Shown here piece by piece: positions 15,725 to 24,781 of a stretch of DNA of 64,000 nucleotides. Position 1 is the stretch's first letter. Every line of letters starts with the position of its first letter. The notes beneath the pieces are model-generated. The model searched no databases. It saw only the letters and a list, made by a program, of their open reading frames with translations, and had not been told where the DNA came from. The stretch is from an uncultured Clostridia bacterium (lineage in GTDB: Bacteria; Bacillota; Clostridia; UMGS1810), in the NCBI GenBank assembly GCA_934481345.1, contig CAKSPF010000004.1, positions 62,001 to 126,000 on the forward strand, written 5' to 3'. The translations under genes and the position numbers were made by a program.

Positions 15725-17788
15725 TTATTTTATTAAAGTATTTTTTTGACCGTATTTATCTGCCTCATATACGGTATTCATGTTAAAATACTCTTCATAT
15801 ATTTTTCTTGCTATAGGCGCCAGAGCGCTTCCCGCACCCGCGCTCTCTATAACGACCGCAACGGCTATCTGAGGAGATTCATACGGAGCGTAGCTTGCAA
15901 AAACTCCGTTCGCACTTTTGCTGTTTATCTGCGCCGAACCGGTCTTGGAGCAAACGTTAATCGGGAAGTCTGCAAATACTGCCGAAGATGTTCCCTGACG
16001 GCTGCCCATATACATTCCCTTTGTAACAGCGTCATATGTTGATGATTTCATTTCCAGCTTGCCTGTTTCCTCCGGCTTAAATTCCTTAACCGTCTGTCCT
16101 GTTTTGTAATCGCGTATTTCTTTTGTAAGATGCGGTCTGTAGCGTGTTCCTCCGTTTGCTACGGTAGCAATATAGTTTGCTATCTGTATCGGCGTAAAGA
16201 GGTTAAACGACTGACCGATTGCCATCTGAAGGGTATCTCCCGGATACCATACCTGGTCGAAAGTAGTTTTTTTATAGTTTTCATTTGCCAGAATCCCCTC
16301 GGACTCACCCTCGATTTCAAGTCCGGTGCGCTGTCCGAGCCCGGCTTTGCTTGCATAGTCGTATATTCTTTTTTCGCCAAGCCTGCGGCCGACTTCATAG
16401 AAGTAATAGTTACATGAATTTTCTATCGCCTCGGAAACATTCTGCAAACCGTGAGTAGCATGGCTCTGTGTCCATATCCAGCAGTTGAACTTTTGTCCGT
16501 AGTATTCGTACTGTCCTTCATCACGGATTTTCTCGCTTGTACTTATTACCCCTTCTTCAAGACCCGCAATGGCGGTTATCATTTTGAAAACGGAGCCGGG
16601 CGGATACGTTCCGCTGATTGCACGGTTAAACATCGGCTTTCCCGCGTCCTTTATAAGCTTGCTGTAATCATCATCAAATTTTGCCGGTTCAAAATCCGGA
16701 TAACTTGCCATTGCAAGAATTTCGCCTGTTTTGACATCTATTACCACGACTGCACCGCCGCCTACATCCGCGCCGGTTTTATCCTTTGAACTGAGACCTT
16801 TTGCCCTTATGTTCAAAATAGTTTCTTTGAGTGCGTCCTCTGCCGTTTTCTGCAAATTGTAGTCAATCGTAAGAACCGCATTGTTTCCGGGTATGGCAGC
16901 GATTTCGTCCGGTGCCAGTTTATCCGTTCCGATATTTCTGGACTGATTAATTCTTCCGTCGGTACCTTTTATATATGTTTCAAGATATTTCTCCAGACCG
17001 TCTTTTCCTATTATATCGTTCATGCCGTAGTTTAAATCCTTGAGGGCTTCATATTCCTCCTGGTATATCACACCTACCCTTCCGAGTATATGTGATGCCA
17101 GACTGCCGTATACATAGTTTCTGAACGGCGATGTAACTACATTTATGTTTGAATAGTAAGCGCTGTTTTCCTTTAAAACAGAAACAGTGTCCATGCTGAC
17201 ATCGCTTGCAAGCGTAACAGGCGATCCGTAACCCAGTCCGCGCGTTTCAAGCTCATACCTTGCTCCCGTGATTTTGCGTATTTCATCAAGGCTGTAACGG
17301 TTGTCTGTGCCGTATTTTTTTGCCAGTGCTCTGAGGGTTTCTTTGGCGTTTTTATCCTCTGCAATCCCATGCGCTTTTTTGAACGCTTTTTCTTTATCCT
17401 CCGCACTTTGCTTTTCGTCCGCCTCAAACGTAAACTGATATTTATCAGCCGACACGGGCAGAGAATCAACGTAATTATCCCCGTTTTTATCAAGAAGATT
17501 TATTAAATTCAAAAGTATGTCGTTAAATTTATTTTCATTTATATCGCTGTATATAACCTGAACGGAAAAACCTACTCTGTTTGTTATAAGCGGTCTGCCG
17601 TTTCTGTCATAAATAACTCCGCGCGGAGCGGAAACGGTTACCGAATTGGTAAGCTTATTCCTCGATTGCTGCAAATAATCATCGCCTTCGACTATCTGCA
17701 AAACCATAAGCCGAAAGACGATAGACGCCATCAAAAGAGATATAATAAAAATAAATATGAAGTTTTTATCTCTCAATCTGCCAAACAA
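15725..17788 (-). CDS. mrdA: Penicillin-binding protein 2, cell-elongation transpeptidase
   Basis: Class B PBP of the rod complex, crosslinking peptidoglycan during elongation. 687 residues: N-terminal membrane anchor (about residues 10-30), PBP dimerisation domain, then transpeptidase with active-site SVFK in GTYPPGSVFKM, SCN in NSCNYY, and KTG in SKTGSAQ. The start is a TTG at 17788, two bases after the mreD stop, with AAGGGG upstream. It is the effector at the end of mreB-mreC-mreD. Confidence 0.94.
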   Translation of the reverse strand: MFGRLRDKNFIFIFIISLLMASIVFRLMVLQIVEGDDYLQQSRNKLTNSVTVSAPRGVIYDRNGRPLITNRVGFSVQVIYSDINENKFNDILLNLINLLDKNGDNYVDSLPVSADKYQFTFEADEKQSAEDKEKAFKKAHGIAEDKNAKETLRALAKKYGTDNRYSLDEIRKITGARYELETRGLGYGSPVTLASDVSMDTVSVLKENSAYYSNINVVTSPFRNYVYGSLASHILGRVGVIYQEEYEALKDLNYGMNDIIGKDGLEKYLETYIKGTDGRINQSRNIGTDKLAPDEIAAIPGNNAVLTIDYNLQKTAEDALKETILNIRAKGLSSKDKTGADVGGGAVVVIDVKTGEILAMASYPDFEPAKFDDDYSKLIKDAGKPMFNRAISGTYPPGSVFKMITAIAGLEEGVISTSEKIRDEGQYEYYGQKFNCWIWTQSHATHGLQNVSEAIENSCNYYFYEVGRRLGEKRIYDYASKAGLGQRTGLEIEGESEGILANENYKKTTFDQVWYPGDTLQMAIGQSFNLFTPIQIANYIATVANGGTRYRPHLTKEIRDYKTGQTVKEFKPEETGKLEMKSSTYDAVTKGMYMGSRQGTSSAVFADFPINVCSKTGSAQINSKSANGVFASYAPYESPQIAVAVVIESAGAGSALAPIARKIYEEYFNMNTVYEADKYGQKNTLIK

Positions 17789-17790
17789 TG

Positions 17791-18282
17791 CTAAAATCCC
17801 CTTATCTGTTCTTCACTGAGCCATCTTGCCCATGATGAAATTATCAAAGCAAACAAACCGTCGTATAACGTAGTCGGAATTACAATTCTGAAAAATCCGT
17901 ACCAGAACGGCGCATGTCCTTTTAACACATAAAACAAAACCAGATTAACCGACTGCGAAAATGCGGAAACAACGATAACTCCGACAGCCACCGCCCAAAG
18001 ACTTTTTTTCATAAGCGAGCTGCCGAATACCGAAACCGCAAGACCGATGTACATATAAACCAATGCGTTAAAGCCCATGAGCTGCATATCAAAGCAGTCT
18101 GTCAAAAAGCCTGCCGCCGCACATAATACTGCGGAGCGCACAGGAAAATTATACATCGAATAACACACCGCAAACACAAAAACAATGTTCGGAGCAATTC
18201 CGCAAATTTCTATGTATCTGCCGAGCGTTGTCTGAATTACAAACAGCAGTATTAAAGTTAAATATGACCAAAAATATTTCAT
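17791..18282 (-). CDS. mreD: Rod shape-determining membrane protein MreD
   Basis: 163 residues, almost entirely hydrophobic, with five to six predicted helices. It couples MreB and MreC to the elongation synthases. Sequence conservation in this family is low, so the call rests on hydrophobicity, size, the LMGFNALVYMYIGL segment and its place between mreC and PBP2. Confidence 0.88.
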   Translation of the reverse strand: MKYFWSYLTLILLFVIQTTLGRYIEICGIAPNIVFVFAVCYSMYNFPVRSAVLCAAAGFLTDCFDMQLMGFNALVYMYIGLAVSVFGSSLMKKSLWAVAVGVIVVSAFSQSVNLVLFYVLKGHAPFWYGFFRIVIPTTLYDGLFALIISSWARWLSEEQIRGF

Positions 18283-18303
18283 ATTGTTTTCCTTCCGGCT
18301 TTA

Positions 18304-19131
18304 TCAATCCTTAATAACAAGTACCTCGTCAATATTTGAAAAATCAACTCCGGGTTTTATTATTGCCTCCTGCGAAACTCCGGTTACATCATTTTTGATT
18401 TCCTTGACTTTTCCTATATAAATTCCGGCAGGAATTATACCGCCCGAACCTGAAGTCTGAATATAATCGCCCACCTCAAGACCTGCCTCTTTGGAAACAT
18501 ATGTCATTTTGCACATACCCTTTTCCATAAGGCTCATATCTCCCTGGACAATTGCCGTGTTTCCTACGCGCTCTATGCTTGCGCTTACGCTGACGCTTGC
18601 GTCGGTAATAGCGCAGACCTTTGCCCAGCTTCGTCCGACCTCAACCACATATCCCACCAGACCGTAAGGAGTAATAACGGCGCAGTTTTCGGTAATGCCG
18701 TCCTTTAATCCCTTGTTTATAGTATAATTTTTTGAAAAGCCTCCCGTTGAAAATGCTACCACGTCCGCTGCAACGGTTTTGTATTCGGTTTGATTCTGTT
18801 TAAGCTCCAAAAGCGTTCTCAGACGTTTGTTTTCCGATTTAAGGCTTTCTGTTTTTCTTATTTCGTCCTCAAGCTGTGCCACATATTCTTTAAGCTTTTC
18901 GTTTTCCTTTTCATAACCCTTCATATTTTTCAGGTAATTAAAAAATCCGCTTACAGAACCCGATGCAGATGTCACGCACCCCTGAACGGGACTCAAAGCG
19001 CCTCCGGCAAAGTCGGCAAATCCGCCGGCTTTCTTGCTGTCCGACACATAATCCGCAGAGATTATAACCGCAAGCAAAACTGTTGCGGCAATAAACATTA
19101 TCTTAAATTTATTTTTTTGAAAAAAATACAT
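18304..19131 (-). CDS. mreC: Rod shape-determining protein MreC
   Basis: 275 residues: a short cytoplasmic N-terminus, one membrane helix (about 11-27), a coiled coil (about 75-115) and two beta domains outside the membrane. AVITPYGLVGYVVEVG and the SGSGGIIPAGIYIG segment are typical. It links the cytoplasmic MreB filament to external PBPs. It lies 14 bp after mreB. Confidence 0.93.
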   Translation of the reverse strand: MYFFQKNKFKIMFIAATVLLAVIISADYVSDSKKAGGFADFAGGALSPVQGCVTSASGSVSGFFNYLKNMKGYEKENEKLKEYVAQLEDEIRKTESLKSENKRLRTLLELKQNQTEYKTVAADVVAFSTGGFSKNYTINKGLKDGITENCAVITPYGLVGYVVEVGRSWAKVCAITDASVSVSASIERVGNTAIVQGDMSLMEKGMCKMTYVSKEAGLEVGDYIQTSGSGGIIPAGIYIGKVKEIKNDVTGVSQEAIIKPGVDFSNIDEVLVIKD

Positions 19132-19145
19132 TATTAATACACCTT

Positions 19146-20159
19146 TTAAAATCTTCTTGAATTAACCAATGCGCCTTTTAACATTTCGATTTCATCAATT
19201 ACCATACCGGCACCTACCGCTACGGAATTGAGCGGTTCTGCCGAAATAATAACAGGCATTCCCGTTTCATGATTTATTATAAGGTCAAGTCCTCTTATAA
19301 GCGCACCTCCGCCGGTAAGAACAATTCCTTTATCCATAATATCCGCAGAAAGCTCCGGCGGAGTGTTTTCGAGCGTTATTTTTATTGCGTCCACAATTGC
19401 GCTTATACTTTCGCTCATTGCCGCTCTTACGTCGTTGGATGTGATTGTAAGATATTTCGGAAGACCTGTCAGCAAATCTCTGCCGCATACCTCTGTAGTT
19501 TCCTCGTGCTGAAGCGGACATGCGGAGCCGATTTCTATCTTTACTCTTTCCGCCGTCACCTCGCCGATAAGGACATTGTATTCCTTGCGTATATAATTAA
19601 TTATCGCCTCGTTAAGCTCATCACCTGCAATACGCAGCGATTTGCTTGTCACAATTCCGCCGAGAGAGATAACCGCAACCTCGCTTGTACCGCCGCCTAT
19701 ATCGCATATCATGCTTCCCGTTGCTTCTTCAACCGGAAGTCCGGCGCCTATAGCCGCAGCCATCGGTTCCTCAATCAGATATGCCTCGTGCGCCCCTGCC
19801 TGAACAGTCGCTTCCTCTACCGCCATTTTCTCCACCTCGGTAACACCGGACGGTACACATATTACGACTCTCGGTTTATGCCAGCCGCTTTTTGCACATG
19901 CCTTGTTCATGAAGTATTTAAGCATTATCTGCGTAACGTCAAAATCCGCAATTACCCCGTCCTTAAGCGGTCTTACGGTAATAATGTTTTCGGGCGTTTT
20001 GCCGAGCATTTCCTTTGCTTCGTCGCCGACTGCCTTGACTTCGCCGGTATCTTTATCTATGGCAACAACACTCGGTTCGTCTATTACAATGCCCTTTGAT
20101 TTAAGATATACCAAAGTGTTTGCCGTTCCCAAATCAATTCCTATATCTTTTTTTGACAT
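19146..20159 (-). CDS. mreB: Actin-like rod shape protein MreB
   Basis: 337 residues of the actin/Hsp70 ATPase superfamily. Phosphate 1 motif DIGIDLGTANT, phosphate 2 ICDIGGGTSEVAVI and adenosine motif VLTGGGALIRGL are intact. Filaments direct lateral wall synthesis. The ATG shares one base with the maf stop (TGATG), so the two are tightly coupled. Confidence 0.96.
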   Translation of the reverse strand: MSKKDIGIDLGTANTLVYLKSKGIVIDEPSVVAIDKDTGEVKAVGDEAKEMLGKTPENIITVRPLKDGVIADFDVTQIMLKYFMNKACAKSGWHKPRVVICVPSGVTEVEKMAVEEATVQAGAHEAYLIEEPMAAAIGAGLPVEEATGSMICDIGGGTSEVAVISLGGIVTSKSLRIAGDELNEAIINYIRKEYNVLIGEVTAERVKIEIGSACPLQHEETTEVCGRDLLTGLPKYLTITSNDVRAAMSESISAIVDAIKITLENTPPELSADIMDKGIVLTGGGALIRGLDLIINHETGMPVIISAEPLNSVAVGAGMVIDEIEMLKGALVNSRRF

Positions 20160-20743
20160 CAGGATATTTCCTCCCCAAATTCATTTACAATAAGAGTATA
20201 AAGCCTGCAAAGAGGCAAGCCGACAATGTTGTAGTAGTCACCCTCTATTCTGTCCGCAAAGACAGCGGCAAACTCCTGTATACCGTATGCGCCTGCCTTA
20301 TCCGTAGGCTTGTACTTTTTCACATAGTTCTCAATTTCTTTGTCTGTAAGCTTTCTGAAGCTTACCTGTGTTTTTTCATACTGTGATACAATTTTCATCG
20401 TATCGGTATCAAGCACCGCTATTCCGGTATATACGCTGTGCACATCATCCGAAAGCGATCTGAGCATCTCGCATGCTTCGTGTTCGTCTGCCGGTTTGCC
20501 GAGAATTCTGCCGTTGTGACACACTATTGTGTCTGCACCGATTACCAGGGCATGTCTGCCGGCTTTTTTTGCTGCGGAATTTGCTTTCAAAACCGCAAGC
20601 TCTCTGACATAAAGCCCGGGTTCAAGCTGCTGCGGAACTGTGCTTTCATCGGTATCTGTCACCAAAACGGTAAACTTCGCACCGATACTTTTCAGAAGCT
20701 CTTTTCTTCTGGGCGACCCGGACGCCAATACGATTTTCTTCAT
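20159..20743 (-). CDS. maf: Maf-family nucleoside triphosphate pyrophosphatase
   Basis: 194 residues hydrolysing non-canonical or modified NTPs (dTTP/UTP or methylated nucleotides depending on subtype). It opens LASGSPRRKELL and contains VIGADTIV and KAGAYGIQEF, the conserved family motifs. It overlaps both neighbours by a few bases. Together with the dut gene upstream it forms a nucleotide-sanitation pair inside the cell-shape operon. Confidence 0.93.
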   Translation of the reverse strand: MKKIVLASGSPRRKELLKSIGAKFTVLVTDTDESTVPQQLEPGLYVRELAVLKANSAAKKAGRHALVIGADTIVCHNGRILGKPADEHEACEMLRSLSDDVHSVYTGIAVLDTDTMKIVSQYEKTQVSFRKLTDKEIENYVKKYKPTDKAGAYGIQEFAAVFADRIEGDYYNIVGLPLCRLYTLIVNEFGEEIS

Positions 20744-21198
20744 CAGAATGTACCGGTAGAGCCGAATCCGCCGCTGCCTCTTTCGGTAGCATCAAGCTCG
20801 TCAACCACATTAAAATTAACTTGATTCACAGGCATAATAACCATCTGAGCTATTCTCTCGCCGGGTTCAAGAGTATAGTTTTCCTGGCTTAAATTAATTA
20901 TACCAACCTTTATCTCGCCTGTGTAGTCGCTGTCTACAACGCCGACACAGTTGGAAAGCGTGATACCTTTTTTTACCGCAAGTCCGCTTCTGGCAAATAT
21001 AAATGCCCCGTACTCCGCACCCGGAAGCTTTATTGCAATTCCCGTGGGGACGAGCGTTCTTTCAAGCGGTTTTAATTCAATCGGAGATTCAATGCATGCT
21101 GTCAGGTCCATTCCTGCCGAACCCTCTGTCGCATAAAACGGCAGCCTTTTCTCCTTATTATTAGCCAAAAGCTTAATTTTTACATCTAATTTTTCCAT
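20743..21198 (-). CDS. dut: Deoxyuridine 5'-triphosphate nucleotidohydrolase
   Basis: 151 residues with all five motifs of trimeric dUTPases in order: GSAGMDLTA, FARSGLAVKKGI, GVVDSDYTGEI, ERIAQMVI and the C-terminal RGSGGFGSTG. It cleaves dUTP to dUMP, keeping uracil out of DNA and supplying dTMP synthesis. AGAGGA precedes the ATG. The stop overlaps the maf start. Confidence 0.95.
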   Translation of the reverse strand: MEKLDVKIKLLANNKEKRLPFYATEGSAGMDLTACIESPIELKPLERTLVPTGIAIKLPGAEYGAFIFARSGLAVKKGITLSNCVGVVDSDYTGEIKVGIINLSQENYTLEPGERIAQMVIMPVNQVNFNVVDELDATERGSGGFGSTGTF

Positions 21199-21212
21199 AT
21201 TTTTATTCCTCT

Positions 21213-23303
21213 CTACACACCTCGGTAGTAATGTCCCCTTGTAAAATCCCCGGTGCTTTTTCTTTTGTTTTTATAGTCACGGAAAATCTGCTCTATTTCC
21301 GTTTTGCTTTCCGTTGTAAATATAAATCTGAAGCTGCCCGTACCCAAAACCGGCATTTCATCAAGCCTGTCCGCCATATACACGGGCTTGCTGTTGCAGA
21401 TTGTGTTTGTGCAGTTTTCTTTATTTGTAAAAAGCGGGAAATCCACGCCTTTTCTGTCTTTTAAATAATACGGCGCGTCTGTACAGCCGCATTTTCCGTT
21501 TACGGATTTTACAACGCAGTTTTGCACCGTCATCAAAGAAATTCTTCCGTAAACAATGTATTCCTTCATGATATACGAATCTATTTTTTCTGTCTGATTT
21601 ATGTTGAGCTCGGGCGAAATGCACACAGCATCTGCTCCCAGTAGTTTAAGTACCCTCAGCGCAGGAGAGTTAAAAACATTCATGCTGTAATCCGCAGTTA
21701 TTCTCTTGTCTTTAAATCCTGCAAACTGGAATATATTGGAAACATAAACCTCATCGGTGTTTATCCGGTATTCACATGCCTTATTATCCCTTTGAATTTT
21801 CGGAAGCAAAACTGCCGTTTTTTCTTTGTATGCCCCGTCGAAAAAATCCCTGTTTTTATCATAAAGACTGTACGGTACAATTATTTTATCAAAACCGCAG
21901 CCGACAGCCGCCTTTGCCTGAGCCATATTTCTGACTTCGGCTTTAAAAGCAACCGTATGAGGACCGCCTTTTTCTCTTTCAAATTCAAACTTTGCCGAAA
22001 TACTGCTCCGCTCTGATGCACAAAGCATATCCTCAAGCTTTTTCAGCGCACTGCGCCTTATATCGTTAAGCTCTCTTATCGGTACTGTTATGCCTTCTTC
22101 AATATATAGTCCGAGCTTTTCAATCTCAAACGGTGTATTACCCGTCTTTTTAAGCTGTTCCTCTGTTCTTTCAGACGTAAGCGGCTTGTTTACGGCTTTT
22201 TCGGCACATATAGTTCCGCGGATTTCACACTCTTTGTTTTTGCAGACAAACTTTGCATATACAGGCTTTCCGATTTCTATTCTGACATCTGCAAAAACCG
22301 GAATTTTTTCCGGTTGTTTTTCTTTTAGCCTTTTTGCAAGCTCTGCCACATGCAAATCTATATTTTTATAAACATCATCATTGTTTTTGTCATAGTTAAG
22401 CATATTTCTGCCCGTTTCACCGAAAAGATACCCTTTGGTGAAACCGCTGCGGCTGAATATATTTTTAAGTATCTGCATATCCGTTTCCGAAACTCTGCCT
22501 CCGCTGCGGTACTTGTCATAGACAGATGTAACAACGGATACATACTCGGCACTTTTCATTCTGCCCTCTATTTTCAAAGACATCACGCCGCATTCTTTAA
22601 GCCTGTGCATCTCGTCTGCAAGGCATAAATCTTTAAGGCTCAGCGGATATTTTCCGGCTCGGCAAAGCGGTTTGTGCCTGCTGTCCAAAAGCATGTACGG
22701 AAGCCTGCACGGCTGTGCACATGCGCCGCGGTTGCCGCTTCGGCAGCCGAGAAAGCTGCTCATAAGGCACTGTCCGCTGTAGCTCATGCAGAGTGCACCG
22801 TGTACAAATACCTCAAGCTCAATATCGCAGTTGTCATGAATGTATTTAATCTCATCAAAGGTTAATTCCCTTGAAAGCACCGCTCTTGAAAAGCCAAGCC
22901 TTTTTGCCGCCTTTGCTCCTTCAAGATTGTGTATTGTCATCTGCGTGCTCGCATGAATGTCAAAGTCAGGGAAATACTTTTTTACAAGATATACAATTCC
23001 CAAATCCTGCACAATCAGAGCGTCTGTCCCGGCACTATACAAAAACTCTATATATTCAAAAAGAGAATTAAGCTCGGATTCATTAATTAATATATTTACC
23101 GCCGCATAAACCTTAACGCCGTAAAGATGAGCAAATCTTATTCCCTCAACAATTTCTTCATCAGTAAAATTCCGGGCATTTTTTCTGGCATTGAACCTCG
23201 TACCGCCTATATATACTGCGTCCGCACCGTTTGCAACGGCAGCTTTCAGAATTTCAAGGCTTCCTGCCGGAGAAAGAATTTCAAAACTGTTTTTCTTACG
23301 CAT
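21213..23303 (-). CDS. U32 peptidase-family protein (RlhA/YegQ-like)
   Basis: 696 residues. The N-terminal half is the U32 domain with the family signature around EVFVHGALCMSYSGQCLMS and the cysteine-rich GCRSGNRGACAQPCR that follows. Some U32 proteins are needed for hydroxylation of 23S rRNA cytidine or tRNA uridine rather than for proteolysis. The C-terminal half has further cysteines (CVVKSVNGKCGC, NCTNTIC) that may bind metal. It overlaps the zapA stop by eight bases. Substrate uncertain. Confidence 0.85.
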   Translation of the reverse strand: MRKKNSFEILSPAGSLEILKAAVANGADAVYIGGTRFNARKNARNFTDEEIVEGIRFAHLYGVKVYAAVNILINESELNSLFEYIEFLYSAGTDALIVQDLGIVYLVKKYFPDFDIHASTQMTIHNLEGAKAAKRLGFSRAVLSRELTFDEIKYIHDNCDIELEVFVHGALCMSYSGQCLMSSFLGCRSGNRGACAQPCRLPYMLLDSRHKPLCRAGKYPLSLKDLCLADEMHRLKECGVMSLKIEGRMKSAEYVSVVTSVYDKYRSGGRVSETDMQILKNIFSRSGFTKGYLFGETGRNMLNYDKNNDDVYKNIDLHVAELAKRLKEKQPEKIPVFADVRIEIGKPVYAKFVCKNKECEIRGTICAEKAVNKPLTSERTEEQLKKTGNTPFEIEKLGLYIEEGITVPIRELNDIRRSALKKLEDMLCASERSSISAKFEFEREKGGPHTVAFKAEVRNMAQAKAAVGCGFDKIIVPYSLYDKNRDFFDGAYKEKTAVLLPKIQRDNKACEYRINTDEVYVSNIFQFAGFKDKRITADYSMNVFNSPALRVLKLLGADAVCISPELNINQTEKIDSYIMKEYIVYGRISLMTVQNCVVKSVNGKCGCTDAPYYLKDRKGVDFPLFTNKENCTNTICNSKPVYMADRLDEMPVLGTGSFRFIFTTESKTEIEQIFRDYKNKRKSTGDFTRGHYYRGV

Positions 23304-23658
23304 TTTTCACCTTTCCGGAAGGCTTGTTTTTCAAATTCAGAATTTCATTTTTAAGATACTCGTTTTCTTCCTTTAAAACCCTTGCCTGCTTTTCAAGCTC
23401 CGCAATTCTGTTTTTCAGTTGCTGTGTGTCACCGCCGAAGGATTTGAGTTTTTCTTCGCTTTTATAATAATCGTCACACATATTGACAGCACACAACACG
23501 GCAGTTCTTAACGGAGTTAATGACGGTCCGCTTGATATTGCAAGCATTCTGTCATTAACGGCAGAGCACACCTTCTTTATATATTCTTTGCTCTCCGTAC
23601 CGGCAATAGTGTATTCGCTGCCGAATATTCTTACCGAAACCGCGTTTTTTTTATCCAT
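23296..23658 (-). CDS. zapA: Cell division protein ZapA
   Basis: 120 residues: an N-terminal beta-hairpin domain (VSVRIFGSEYTIAGT) followed by a long C-terminal coiled coil (about residues 60-115), the ZapA architecture. It bundles FtsZ filaments at midcell. The ATG at 23658 was chosen because GGAGGG lies nine bases upstream. The following U32 gene overlaps by eight bases, as is common in Firmicutes. Confidence 0.87.
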   Translation of the reverse strand: MDKKNAVSVRIFGSEYTIAGTESKEYIKKVCSAVNDRMLAISSGPSLTPLRTAVLCAVNMCDDYYKSEEKLKSFGGDTQQLKNRIAELEKQARVLKEENEYLKNEILNLKNKPSGKVKNA

Positions 23659-23753
23659 ACAATCAATCCCTCCGAATTGTCCCAAACAGACACCAGCGCT
23701 GTATCTGCCCTGTTTAAAAGGCTTTTTTATTATTATAAATAGCAGTAGATTTT

Positions 23754-23759
23754 ATTATA
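23754..23759 (-). promoter_or_regulatory. Candidate -10 box for the zapA-mgsA gene block
   Basis: A perfect TATAAT on the - strand about 95 bp upstream of zapA, in the AT-rich gap after ftsY. No convincing -35 box is at the right distance, so the promoter is tentative. Confidence 0.4.
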
Positions 23760-23832
23760 CAACATTTTTATTTAATTGAACAGTCCTTTTTAAAACTTTT
23801 TACAAATTTGTAAATTTTTGCAAAAAAACAAT

Positions 23833-24780
23833 TTACACATCCAGCATTGCCTTTGAAAAGTCGGACGCATTAAATTTTTGTAAATCATCCACACTCTCGC
23901 CCACACCCACAAGCTTTACGGGTATACCGTGCTCGTGCGCTATCGCCAGGACTATACCGCCCTTTGCGCTTCCGTCAAGCTTTGTAAGAATAATTCCCGA
24001 AATCGGTGCGCTTTCGCTGAACAGCTTAGCCTGATTTACGGCATTCTGCCCGGTTGTGGCGTCCAGAACAAGCAAAACCTCGCGGGCGCATCCCGGAAGC
24101 TCACGGTCTATTATTCTGAAAATCTTGCTGAGTTCATCCATAAGATTTTTCTTGTTGTGCAGTCTGCCGGCTGTGTCTATTATTATTACATCGGCTCCGC
24201 GTGATTTTGCCGCAGCCATTGTGTCAAATACGACCGACGCAGGATCTGAACCCTCCGTGTGTTTTACAATGTCCGCGCCCGTTCTCTTTGCCCATATGTC
24301 AAGCTGGTCTATTGCCGCCGCTCTGAATGTATCGGCAGCTCCGAGTATTACATTTTTGCCCTCTGCCTTGTACTTTGCCGCCATTTTGCCTATTGATGTC
24401 GTTTTTCCCACACCGTTGACGCCTATTACCATGATTACAGACGGCTTTGTGCTAAGGTCTATTTCATTGTCGCTTTCGCAAAGTATCTCTGCCATTATCT
24501 CCGCAATCTCATTTTTTACGGGTTCGGAGTCGGTAATTCTTTTTTCCTTAACTCTTTTTCGCAGACAGTCTATTATATATGACGCTGTTTCAACTCCCAC
24601 ATCCGCCATTATAAGAGCTTCTTCAAGCTCCTCATACAAATCCTCGTCAACCTTTTTAAACACCTTTAAAACGCTGTCAACCTTGTCATTAAGGGCGTCA
24701 CGCGTTTTTGTAAGTCCTTCCTTTAATCTTGAAAAAAAACCTTTTTTCTTTTCCGGTTCGTTTGCTGTATTTTCACACAT
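23833..24780 (-). CDS. ftsY: Signal recognition particle receptor FtsY
   Basis: 315 residues, SRP-type GTPase that docks ribosome-SRP complexes at the membrane. A short charged N-terminus, the N domain, then G-domain motifs: GVNGVGKTT, DTFRAAAIDQL, DTAGR, TKLDGSAKGG and VGVGESVDDL. I placed the start at the ATG at 24780, just after the smc stop; an in-frame extension to 24834 lies inside smc and is not needed. Fully co-oriented with smc. Confidence 0.95.
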   Translation of the reverse strand: MCENTANEPEKKKGFFSRLKEGLTKTRDALNDKVDSVLKVFKKVDEDLYEELEEALIMADVGVETASYIIDCLRKRVKEKRITDSEPVKNEIAEIMAEILCESDNEIDLSTKPSVIMVIGVNGVGKTTSIGKMAAKYKAEGKNVILGAADTFRAAAIDQLDIWAKRTGADIVKHTEGSDPASVVFDTMAAAKSRGADVIIIDTAGRLHNKKNLMDELSKIFRIIDRELPGCAREVLLVLDATTGQNAVNQAKLFSESAPISGIILTKLDGSAKGGIVLAIAHEHGIPVKLVGVGESVDDLQKFNASDFSKAMLDV

Positions 24781-24781
24781 A